DNA of 11,891 bases from Phoronis ovalis (GCA_028565635.1 JAOXYB010049414.1:1-11891); one strand, 5' to 3'. Shown: positions 1 to 7,707, numbered from the stretch's first letter. Translations and numbers: made by a program. Notes: a model not told the origin generated them from the sequence alone.

Positions 1-477
1 AAGTAACATACCTAATTGGTGTCTCCTAATTTACAGTAACTTCGCAATCTTTCCACAAATTCAAAACTAACAAAGTATGTCTGTACATGGTAAAGAACAA
101 AGCTCAAGTAACACACCTGAGATACTTGTGTACTGTCAACCCTGACTATTTGAATATCAATACACTCACTTTATTATGTAAATCAGTATATATATCAATA
201 CAATATAGATGGAGCCACTGTCATTACATACCTCTAAATGACATTTTGACCTAAGAGGATCAATTCATCCTATTCAGGGATGTCATATATTAAACCACAA
301 GCCAGTAGCACCAATTGTTCTTAAATTGCAGCCTTGTTCCTGTGGAAACTACTGGAAACATGCTAAGATAAACATAATGACGATAAGCTATAAACATACT
401 TCGAAAATCATCAAAGTGACGATTGTTAATGGACAATCATAATTTTCAAACGTTTCAAACAATTTTAGAAATGTGAC
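1..477. other. AT-rich sequence without a recognised gene
   Basis: I see no open frame of useful length, no RNA gene and no clear repeat here. The sequence is A+T rich with scattered poly-A/T runs. No end of a mobile element could be placed in it. Confidence 0.6.
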
Positions 478-524
478 CCACTGGCCCCAATTTGACTCGA
501 TCTGGACCCATTTTTTCTATGAAT

Positions 525-538
525 TGACCTTAAGGTCA
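525..538. promoter_or_regulatory. TGACCTTAAGGTCA palindrome (nuclear-receptor-like half-sites)
   Basis: This is a perfect 14-bp palindrome made of two AGGTCA half-sites pointing away from each other with a 2-bp spacer. AGGTCA is the classic half-site of nuclear receptors such as RXR, HNF4, COUP-TF and ERR. Binding here is only inferred. The motif lies in repeat DNA, so it may simply be a property of the repeat family. Confidence 0.3.
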
Positions 539-858
539 AAAGAAATTTATAGTTACGGTTAGATTCTTAGAATTTTAGTAATGGTTTTATATCATTTAAT
601 AGTTGAAAGGGGAAAAGTTTTACAATGAAGCTAATAGGTAATTTACAATTTATCTGAGTTGATATTGAGGTTCAGAAGTCCAAAATCTTATAATTGTATG
701 GAATGGTTGAAACTGAGGTAAATATGTAATGTAAAGGTCGCCCAAAGGTCATGGAATTAATTTGAGTTCACAAGAACAATTTGAGACCAAAGGTTTAAAA
801 GCAATCAATATCTTAAAATTTGCAAAAAAAATTACAACATATATGCCGTAAGGTTTGC

Positions 859-945
859 GTGTGTGTGTGTGTTGGTGTGTGTAGTTGGAATGCTATCCAA
901 ACATTTGTGTCATTGTGTGCGTGCGTGCGTGTTTGTGTGTGTGTT
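859..945. repeat. Compound GT microsatellite
   Basis: Two GT-rich tracts (859-882 and 906-945), partly GCGT, are separated by about 23 bp of non-repetitive sequence. The interruptions show an older array. The tract sits just inside the right end of the degraded DNA element, an arrangement common in non-autonomous elements of bivalves. It should be length-polymorphic. Confidence 0.9.
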
Positions 946-1062
946 AGTTCCTAAGCAACCTGGTTGTTGCTAAAAGGCTCTTCTAGTTTATGTTTAATTG
1001 GCTACTTAGCTAAACTGTATAAGAATGCTTGATACTAAGTATTAGCAGGAAGGTGTAGTTGC

Positions 1063-1802
1063 CATAACAATGCAATGTGTACTACAAGGACAAGTAGATA
1101 TTCATATTCCCAATTGCTGTTAGGCATCTTGAATATGGCAGCCTTTGTGTGTAGCTGCATTTACCACAATGACATACACTGCTAGTTTTCCCCTTTTAAC
1201 TTTATGTATACACAAATACAGTGGCCTCTGGTCAAAATAGAAGCATCCGTCTTGCATTTTGCAGCCATGTTGAATAGTACAATATGCAATTTTGACTGAC
1301 ATTGCAGTAATCTCTATGTTCTGCAGTTCTTACATGTTTTTGCAATTAGAAAATATGACCTGTAAAACTTAAGCCGATCTTTGTAAATGCACAAAACTGC
1401 AGGTGACCATCTTGAATATAGCAGCCATTTTGTATGGTTACATGTAGAACTGAGCAATGAAATTGCATCCTGATTCCTCTTTTTAACCTTGTGTGCACGT
1501 AGTCATTAAATTTTATTTCATTTTAAGCAAGATATTATACCATAAGGTTTTCGAACTTTCAAGTCAAAATAGCATCCATCTTGAATATATCAGCCATATT
1601 GCATACTAACATGAAGAACTGTAATTCTTAAGAGATCACTCCCTGTGCATCATCTACGTTGTTCCCGATTATAAATAACATTAATTTCACATAAACAACA
1701 TTTTTGTAAAAACAAAATATTTGGTGGCATCTTAAATTTGGAAGTCAATGACACTGGTTGTACCACGCTGACGGAAAGTGTTTAGCGGTTCTTGATGTTA
1801 CA
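1063..1802. repeat. Duplicated block A, copy 1
   Basis: This 740-bp block matches 4514-5253 without any indel (constant offset of 3451) and with only two substitutions that I found (1132 A versus 4583 T, and 1763 C versus 5214 T). Inside it is a degenerate tandem array. The anchor 'CATCTTGAATAT.GCAGCCAT' begins near 1125, 1244 (degenerate), 1408, 1577 and 1728, and continues at 1887 beyond the block. Spacing is about 119-169 bp, mostly near 160. A minus-strand 60-codon ORF (1120-1302) recurs in both copies but has no recognisable features. The array could be an old satellite or the core of a Helitron- or pearl-like element of bivalves; that is inference. Confidence 0.9.
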
Positions 1803-2371
1803 ATTTGCGGTTTTTTACACCCTTTAGAAATATTACTGATATTAGATTAATACACATTTTGTGAAAACTCAACATTTCTTGATGGCCATCTTGGATTTAG
1901 TGGTCATGTTAAATAATTTTTGGATGTCGCTGTAACAAAAAGTGTTTGCAATCTCAAATTCTATATCTGTGACAAGTTTCGTTAAGCGTTGAGAAATAAT
2001 AATAGCTTACAAAGGAAACATAAAAATAGTGCGTTAAAACCAAAAAAAAATACAGTTTTCAACAGCCTGCCGCGTCGCATCATTAATATATGGGGTTAAA
2101 AATGTTGAAATACTCTGAAAAAATTTTGTAATTGGAGATAAACCTATTTTTCATTTAAACTTGTATACTTTTATTTATACTTTATGAAACGTACTAAAAA
2201 CCTGAAGTAAATAAGAACATATTGAATTTTCTCAAATATACAGTTTTGTAAAGAATGTGAAAGAATCCGGATGGGAATATGACTTGGGGATTTTCTGATC
2301 AGGTGGAATCGTAAGTTACGTGTGAATCCACATTGCGAGAAAGCTGTTTTCCTGGGTAAAAGTTAGACACA
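1803..2371. repeat. Continuation of block A, missing from copy 2
   Basis: A further array unit (near 1887, CATCTTGGATTTAGTGG) lies in this segment, so the A array extends into it. In the second copy the sequence jumps from the equivalent of 1802 straight to the equivalent of 2372, and both edges end in ACA. The simplest reading is a 569-bp deletion in copy 2 with a 3-bp microhomology, not an insertion in copy 1. No gene is visible. Confidence 0.7.
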
Positions 2372-3038
2372 GATTTTTACACTTTTTCCAGGAAAAACTG
2401 CGCATTGGAAAGGGAATTATACATATATTTGGCTATGGCAGTAACATGTAAACGGATCCAAAGTTTGTGACTAACAATTTATATGTCCTCCTTCTTTTCT
2501 GTTCTCTTCTGAATTTTTATTCAATTTGTACAAATACATTAATCGGTTCACTTCTTTTCAAATAATTTATAGTCAAATTATAGTTGTAGTTATAGTTATA
2601 GTTGCCTGAATTACATTTGCTAATGCCTTAGTTGTATTTGATATTTTTGTCAATAAAGTAGTTTTAGTTGGTTTTACAAGGTTTGTTCTGGAGTCACATG
2701 TACTACAATCGATTAAAAATATATATGGGGCTTTTGTATTTTTAAATAAATCGATTACATGTATATTGATTAAGCTCCAAGGTGTTGTTCTAGAATCGAA
2801 TACTATGACATTTATACTAATGTGTACACTTAAAATAACACAACCATTACGAACATTATTTTTATAAGTCGTGTGACAGACACAACGGCTATTCAAATAC
2901 TCTAGTGAGTAAGCGTAGGTAGACATGCTTTATGCCTAATATTTCTTTGAGATGAATTATACGAAGTTCATGATAAAACCCTATAAATAACAGAAATAAC
3001 AGAACACTAAAGTTTGCTCTCTTGTTGAATGTTATTTT
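2372..3038. repeat. Duplicated block B, copy 1 (uninterrupted)
   Basis: It corresponds to 5254-5480 plus 6357-6778 in the second copy. The left part is about 90-92% identical by eye with small indels, and the right part is lower with larger indels. It contains a short TATAGT-type repeat (about 2578-2604), at which the second copy was interrupted by an insertion. A 117-codon minus-strand ORF (2573-2926) lies here. Its C-terminal part is low-complexity Thr/Ile encoded by that simple repeat, and the frame is not kept in copy 2, so I do not call it a gene. Confidence 0.85.
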
Positions 3039-3530
3039 TCACTACTTTAAACAATGTCTGAGTTATTAGAATAATCATTTTTAGAATTGCGAAAAATAAT
3101 TACACTGATGCTAGTCAAGTAGTTTAAATGCAAAAACTAGTAACAAAATAGGCAAAGAATGCTTTTTAATCAGTTCTTGGTTTTAAAAAATTATCAGTTT
3201 GCATTGTAATGAAAAAAACATTTTCACAAAAATTCTATTGTGAATAGACGATCCTAGGGCGTCTTGACGATCCAGTGTCTCCTGGACAATGTTTCACCAA
3301 TAAAAAGGTAATGACACACAAAGTTGGTTATAATTATTCTTGAAAATATTGTGGCCCTGAAAATGTAAAATTAGCAGTATGTGATATCAATTAAGCCAAG
3401 GGCTTTTAATAGTTTTCTATGTACTTGCAGGTAGGAATTAAGCTATAATCTTCGGGGAGTACTTGATAAAATACTTGGTAGGGGTGTGAGGACACACAGG
3501 TAATAAAACCCTTAACCCACGATAAACATT

Positions 3531-3582
3531 GCTTTCAAAATATACCCCACAGAAAAAACTTATTTTTGAAAGCTATACCCCA
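3531..3582. repeat. Short inverted repeat with tandem TATACCCCA
   Basis: GCTTTCAAAA (3531-3540) is the reverse complement of TTTTGAAAGC (3564-3573). Each arm is followed directly by TATACCCCA (3541 and 3574). A hairpin and a direct repeat are therefore combined in 52 bp. This is probably a fragment of a dispersed repeat. No function is assigned. Confidence 0.55.
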
Positions 3583-3964
3583 TGGTGAATTTTTTTTCGA
3601 AAAGTGTCCATGTTAAAAAAAATGTGGAAATAACTATTCATGTGGCGAGATTATGATAAACAGTATCAAAAGAAAAAAAATTCAACAAATACGCCATTAC
3701 AAACCTACCATAGTGGAAATTGTCAATAAACATAAACAGATATCCGATGGTAAAAACTGAGGCTGAAAAAAGGGGGCTCACGTAGCGGCATATATGTACA
3801 GTCACTTGAATAAGAGTACCTCCTACTTTATCCTAATCGAATTAGTTTCTCATGCAGCGATGTGCTGTAACCAGTCATTTTGAAGAAAGTGAAAACATAT
3901 CGAGAACTGTTTTTGAGGCATCATCTACAATAACATTACTGGTCAAGAGTTGCTTTAGAGCTCT

Positions 3965-4041
3965 TTATAGAATGCTATAGAGTTTGCTATAGAATCCTAC
4001 ATATATAATTGTTCTATAGAATTCTATAGTCAATACTATAG
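3965..4041. repeat. Cluster of CTATAG palindromes
   Basis: CTATAG occurs at 3975, 3987, 4014, 4024 and 4036, with TTATAG at 3965. Steps are 10, 12, 27, 10 and 12 bp. Positions 4014-4029 (CTATAGAATTCTATAG) form a perfect 16-bp palindrome. The steps near one helical turn stand out, but a degenerate short tandem repeat explains them equally well. Confidence 0.6.
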
Positions 4042-4453
4042 AAATTTTTCGTAAGGGAGGACTGTGGTTTTGGCTTATCAAGTGTACCGATACTAATATA
4101 CTAATAATCTTTCAGCTAGTAATGGCAAATCAGCATGTTTGCCTAGACAATTAGTAGGTTATGGCATGTTTTCAAAGGTAACAGAAAAATAATCATCTTA
4201 ATATTGAGTTGTGAATTTCGTCAACTCATGGTGTCTTGCAGTATCTCAGGTTCGGGATCCCAGATTGATTTTTATTCATCTCTACATATTAAGCTTACTA
4301 TTTATATAACTATATATTTATATTGAATTAATTTTATGGTATTTGAAGCACACGACCGGTTCACAATAGCAGCAGTAAAATGATTGATTAGTGCATTCAT
4401 GTAGGACATAATTATTGGTCCCCGTGCTGAAAAATCCATTTACAACTAATTTC

Positions 4454-4505
4454 TATATATGCTACTGAACACATTATTTGCCACTATAATTATTATATGA
4501 GCTAA
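4454..4505 (+). repeat. Direct repeat C, copy 1
   Basis: This 52-bp sequence recurs at 7656-7707 in the same orientation with two mismatches (50/52). It stands 8 bp before block A copy 2. The two C copies bracket about 3.2 kb holding A, B and the inserted elements. They may mark a head-to-tail repeat unit or direct terminal repeats of a composite element. Copy 1 of A/B at 1063-3038 has no C next to it. Confidence 0.85.
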
Positions 4506-4513
4506 GGTTATTA

Positions 4514-5253
4514 CATAACAATGCAATGTGTACTACAAGGACAAGTAGATATTCATATTCCCAATTGCTGTTAGGCATCTTGTATATGGCAGCCTTTGTG
4601 TGTAGCTGCATTTACCACAATGACATACACTGCTAGTTTTCCCCTTTTAACTTTATGTATACACAAATACAGTGGCCTCTGGTCAAAATAGAAGCATCCG
4701 TCTTGCATTTTGCAGCCATGTTGAATAGTACAATATGCAATTTTGACTGACATTGCAGTAATCTCTATGTTCTGCAGTTCTTACATGTTTTTGCAATTAG
4801 AAAATATGACCTGTAAAACTTAAGCCGATCTTTGTAAATGCACAAAACTGCAGGTGACCATCTTGAATATAGCAGCCATTTTGTATGGTTACATGTAGAA
4901 CTGAGCAATGAAATTGCATCCTGATTCCTCTTTTTAACCTTGTGTGCACGTAGTCATTAAATTTTATTTCATTTTAAGCAAGATATTATACCATAAGGTT
5001 TTCGAACTTTCAAGTCAAAATAGCATCCATCTTGAATATATCAGCCATATTGCATACTAACATGAAGAACTGTAATTCTTAAGAGATCACTCCCTGTGCA
5101 TCATCTACGTTGTTCCCGATTATAAATAACATTAATTTCACATAAACAACATTTTTGTAAAAACAAAATATTTGGTGGCATCTTAAATTTGGAAGTCAAT
5201 GACACTGGTTGTATCACGCTGACGGAAAGTGTTTAGCGGTTCTTGATGTTACA
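4514..5253. repeat. Duplicated block A, copy 2
   Basis: It is identical to 1063-1802 except for two substitutions and has no indels. The match begins at CATAACAATGCAATG and ends at GATGTTACA, where copy 2 passes directly into block B because 569 bp present in copy 1 are absent. The tandem CATCTTGAATAT anchors lie at the equivalent positions (copy 1 plus 3451). Confidence 0.9.
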
Positions 5254-5480
5254 GATTTTTACACTTCTTTCAGGAAAAACTGCGCATTGGAAAGGGACTT
5301 ATACATATTTGGTTATGGCAGTAACATGTAAACTGATAACAAGTTTGTGATTAACAATTTATATGTCCTCCTTCCTTTCTGTTCTCTTCAGAATTTTTAT
5401 TCACTTTGTACAAATACATTAATTCGATCGTTCACTTCTTTTCAAAGAATTTATAGGTCCATTATAGTTGTAGTTATATA
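5254..5480. repeat. Duplicated block B, copy 2, left part
   Basis: It aligns with 2372-2600 of copy 1 at about 90-92% with roughly 17 substitutions and two small indels, much more divergence than the adjacent A block shows. It ends in the TATAGT simple repeat at about 5480, where a composite insertion begins. The exact breakpoint is uncertain by some 10 bp because the flank and the element end both contain TAGTT-type sequence. Confidence 0.8.
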
Positions 5481-5528
5481 GTTTTAGTTCATACTTACCA
5501 GGTATTAACCAATCAGCTTTCAGTATTT

Positions 5529-5556
5529 CCGTGCAATATATTATCGTATTGCACGG
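5529..5556. repeat. Perfect inverted repeat CCGTGCAATA / TATTGCACGG, 8-bp spacer
   Basis: The 10-bp arms (5529-5538, 5547-5556) flank the spacer TATTATCG. A pair of inverted arms round a 6-8 bp spacer resembles core sites of tyrosine recombinases, and also transposase binding sites near element ends. Only the geometry is seen; no recombinase gene lies in the window. Confidence 0.7.
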
Positions 5557-5577
5557 CGTCAAGCAAGACGCAAAGAG

Positions 5578-5635
5578 AATATTGTACACGCTGGAACCGA
5601 GGCCGTACTGTACAATATTTTATCAAATTGTACGG
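5578..5635. repeat. Further ATTGTAC inverted half-sites
   Basis: AATATTGTAC (5578-5587) is the exact reverse complement of GTACAATATT (5610-5619). ATTGTACGG (5627-5635) forms another inverted pair with GTACAAT (5610-5616). Together with the pair at 5529-5556 this gives five half-sites of the form ATTGYAC(R/G) within about 107 bp of the left part of the element. Confidence 0.6.
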
Positions 5636-6256
5636 GCAATTTTGTATGCAGCCACGCGGCAAGGAAAAATGGGCGGATTTTAGTCCCCTGTTGACTTTTT
5701 GCCTCAAAAAGACTACATCGTTTTACATAATAAAGCAATACAATGTCCTCTATATGTACTAAACACCTATTTAACACGGAAAAGTACCCCTTTTTGAAGG
5801 CCGCGGGAAAAATCCTTCGTCTAAAATCCACGAGATATCCTACTTTTTTCACGAGCAACGCAGAATATTTAAAGCGTAACGCGAAGATGGTTCCATATCA
5901 ATTGCTTTTACCAGACGTTAAAATAGAACCTGAACAAGCTGTTTCGCGGTTTGCATCTTTGTCAAATATTCAGATCTCCGATTCAATTTTTAAATAAGGC
6001 CTCTAGCAGCACAAGGAAGAGTATATATTCTACAGACGTTTTCCGCGCTTTTCTTGCTTACCAAAATGCACCTGAAATTGCGGGGAATCGAAAATGTATT
6101 CATTTTTGCCGCGCTATGCAATATGGTCCTCGCGCACAGAACCAGTTAATGGCTAACAATCATTCTCGGATTTACAAAGAAAAACCAATATTTTCAAACT
6201 TTCCAAGGCTTTCAGTTTACATACTTGAAATTGCGTTTTAAAGTATGAACTAAAAC

Positions 6257-6355
6257 AAATATTGGTCGGGTAACTGAACAATATGGCGAAATAGTGTTCC
6301 CAAAAACGTTTATTGGTCTCGGGAGCCATATTGTTCAGTTACCCAACTAATATTT
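6257..6355. mobile_element. 99-bp hairpin element (MITE-like)
   Basis: The first 31 bases (6257-6287) pair with the last 31 (6325-6355) with 29 of 31 matches. The two exceptions are transition-type, G-T compatible. The loop is 37 nt. It abuts the 16-bp inverted end of the 776-bp element and is absent from block B copy 1. In addition ACCAATATTT at 6184-6193 is the reverse complement of 6257-6266, so the right side of the insertion is nested in palindromes. It may be a separate tiny MITE or the true right end of one composite insertion. If transcribed it would fold into a miRNA-precursor-like hairpin, but no expression signal is visible. Confidence 0.7.
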
Positions 6356-6356
6356 G

Positions 6357-6780
6357 TATAATAGTTGCTTGAATTACATTTGCTAGTGCCATATAGTATT
6401 TGTTACTTTTGTCAACAAAATAGTTTTACAAGCTTTTAAATCGATCGATTACCCAGTCGATTACATGTATACATGCATTGATTAAGCCATTGTAAACTTC
6501 AAGGTAATGTTTTAGTAACGATTATTATGAAATTTATACTTATTTGTACAATTAAAATAACACAAACATTATGAACATTATTTTTATAAGTTGTGTGACA
6601 GACACAACGGCGCCGTATCTCATCACTATTCAAATACTGTTAGTGAATAAGCGTAGGTAGACATGCCTTATGCCTATAATATTTGTTTGAGATGAATTAT
6701 ACGAAGTTCATGCTAAAACTCTATAAATAAAAGAAATAATAGAAAAATAAAGTTGGCTCACTTGTTGAATGTTATTTTTA
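6357..6780. repeat. Duplicated block B, copy 2, right part
   Basis: It resumes the match to copy 1 (from about 2600, GTTGC.TGAATTACATTTGCTA.TGCC) and continues to GTTGAATGTTATTTTT (3038 in copy 1). It carries several indels relative to copy 1, including loss of sequence around 2660-2740 and a gain at about 6610-6625. It ends exactly at the AACTAG end of the 873-bp element. Confidence 0.8.
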
Positions 6781-7653
6781 AACTAGTTGGGTTGCTCCTA
6801 TAAGGGAGGAAGCCTACTGGTTTGTGCGATTTCTTTCTTCTTCTTTTTCTTCATTTTTTTTCTTTCAATTTTCAGCAAGCTATATCTCAAAGACGGTCAC
6901 AGCTAGGAACTTGGTACTTGATGTGTCACATCCCAGGGATAGAGCATTGTTGACCTTGATGTCAAAAGGTCATTTGGAGGTCAAAGGTCAAATTGTGAAA
7001 ACAATTCAAAGTGTCCTGAAATGATTGTATTCAGGTACAACGTAGTATTTTAGATGACCTTTGAGAATATTTCGGTACTAAAAGGTTTTATTTTTATGTT
7101 TTGGTAACTTTTCAATTAATTTATTGATCTTCCTGTTTCACTAAGCTATATCTCGTAGTCTGTTACAGTTAAGGACATGATATTTGAGATTTGACATCCC
7201 CAGGGTAGGCCATTGCTGACCTTGGGGTCAAAAGTTCATTTAGGGTTCAAAGGTAACAATTCTAAAATTGCTCGAAATATTGCAAAATGATGATTTTTTG
7301 GTTATAAAAAGGTTATTTTGATGACCTTTTAGAATACTTAGATATTAAAAGCTGATTTCATAAGCATCTTTAAATTGATTTTATGGGGGAAACATACTGC
7401 AAGTCATAGTGTTTAGTCTAATAGGCTTGTACTTTGACATATGGCAGTCCAGAGTTGACCTAGATGTCAAAAGGTCATCTAGAAGTCAAACTCTCAGAAG
7501 GCATAAAATTATCAGAAACCATAGAAGTCCCAAAGCAACGAATTTCTATAATTTGCTGAAAAGATCAAAAATGATGTTGAAAGGTAATTTGGAGGTGATG
7601 TAACGTTCATAAAAGCCAATATGAGCAACCCTACCCTTGAAGGCTATCTAGTT
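6781..7653. mobile_element. 873-bp non-autonomous DNA element with AGGTCA-rich units
   Basis: The ends are AACTAG (6781-6786) and CTAGTT (7648-7653). A subterminal GGGTTGCTC lies inward of the left end (about 6788-6796), with its reverse complement GAGCAACCC at 7623-7631. The element sits between the end of block B and repeat C. TTTA occurs on both outer sides (6777-6780, 7654-7657), a possible target duplication. The interior has three diverged units. AGCTATATCTC begins unit 1 (6878) and unit 2 (7144), and the TGACC...GTCAAAAGGTCA core occurs at 6951, 7217 and 7456. Plus-strand ORFs at 6824-7024 and 7409-7603 follow repeat units and look fortuitous. Confidence 0.65.
6951..6990. promoter_or_regulatory. 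AGGTCA half-site cluster with a perfect DR1
   Basis: AGGTCA at 6978-6983 and 6985-6990 are separated by one A, the consensus direct repeat DR1 bound by RXR heterodimers, HNF4 and COUP-TF in animals. Two more half-sites lie just upstream (TGACCT at 6951-6956 on the other strand and AGGTCA at 6967-6972). Weaker equivalents occur at 7217-7257 and 7456-7490. The motif match is direct; regulatory activity is inference and no target gene is present. Confidence 0.4.
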
Positions 7654-7655
7654 TT

Positions 7656-7707
7656 TATATATGCAATTGAACACATTATTTGCCACTATAATTATTATAT
7701 GAGCTAA
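7656..7707 (+). repeat. Direct repeat C, copy 2
   Basis: It is a 50/52 match to 4454-4505. It follows the 873-bp element immediately and is followed by sequence unlike block A, so the A/B unit is not repeated a third time here. The stop codon of the minus-strand candidate exon (7704-7706) falls within its last bases. Confidence 0.85.

Larger units (their letters stand above)
478..988. mobile_element. Degraded non-autonomous DNA element, only the right end clear
   Basis: The right end (951-988), read on the minus strand, begins AACTAGAAGAGCCTTTTAG and then reaches GGTTGCTTAG. The right end of the element at 6781-7653 begins AACTAGATAGCCTTCAAGGG and then reaches GGTTGCTCAT. The shared order of blocks suggests one family of ends. 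The interior carries AGGTCA half-sites, including the perfect palindrome TGACCTTAAGGTCA at 525-538, and 'AAAGGTCA'-like motifs near 743-751, again as in the 6781 element. No matching left end was found, so the left limit is a guess set where the AGGTCA-type sequence begins. It encodes nothing visible. It could instead be two unrelated old repeats side by side. Confidence 0.4.
3039..4450. other. Unique-looking AT-rich spacer between the two repeat copies
   Basis: No coding frame or RNA gene is apparent. It holds a small hairpin region with tandem TATACCCCA (3531-3582) and a group of CTATAG palindromes (3965-4041), listed separately. The 10-mer TAAGGGAGGA at 4052-4061 also occurs at 6800-6809 inside the left end of the 873-bp element, which is too short to call a relation. 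Confidence 0.55.
5481..6256. mobile_element. 776-bp insertion with 16-bp perfect terminal inverted repeats
   Basis: The ends GTTTTAGTTCATACTT (5481-5496) and AAGTATGAACTAAAAC (6241-6256) are exact reverse complements, and the segment is absent from block B copy 1. It is richer in G+C than its surroundings. The left end holds a CCAATCAGC motif (5508-5517 region) and five related ATTGYAC half-sites (5529-5635). Short ORFs lie on both strands (minus 5513-5707 and 5559-5858; plus 5743-5997 and 5951-6241). None shows a domain I recognise and none covers the element. The arrangement fits a non-autonomous DNA transposon. A flanking TATA (5477-5480) recurs at 6357-6360 beyond the adjoining hairpin element and may be a target duplication for the whole insertion; the low-complexity site makes that weak. 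Confidence 0.65.

Noticed and set aside
1120-1302. 60-codon minus-strand ORF that is present in both A copies (also 4571-4753) with an unchanged protein
   Set aside because: The single substitution within it is synonymous (Ile codon), but one change carries little weight. It lies in a degenerate tandem repeat and has no recognisable motif.
2573-2926. 117-codon minus-strand ORF, longest in the window
   Set aside because: Its last part is low-complexity Thr/Ile from the TATAGT repeat, and the frame is disrupted by indels and an insertion in the second B copy.
4249-4264. GGTTCGGGATCCCAG, resembling a tRNA/SINE B box
   Set aside because: No A box at the right distance upstream, no cloverleaf and no SINE tail.
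1063-5253. Widely spaced identical repeats as a CRISPR or phage-like system
   Set aside because: There are only two long copies, with no spacer array, no cas-like genes and an animal-like genomic context.
5490-5499. ATACTTACC, as at the 5' end of U1 snRNA
   Set aside because: Only these nine bases match. The rest of the U1 secondary structure and the Sm site are absent, and the motif belongs to the inverted repeat end.
5559-6241. Overlapping ORFs on both strands inside the 776-bp insertion as a possible transposase
   Set aside because: They are short (64-99 codons), lie on opposite strands and show no DDE, HTH or recombinase signature. The higher G+C content alone lengthens chance frames.
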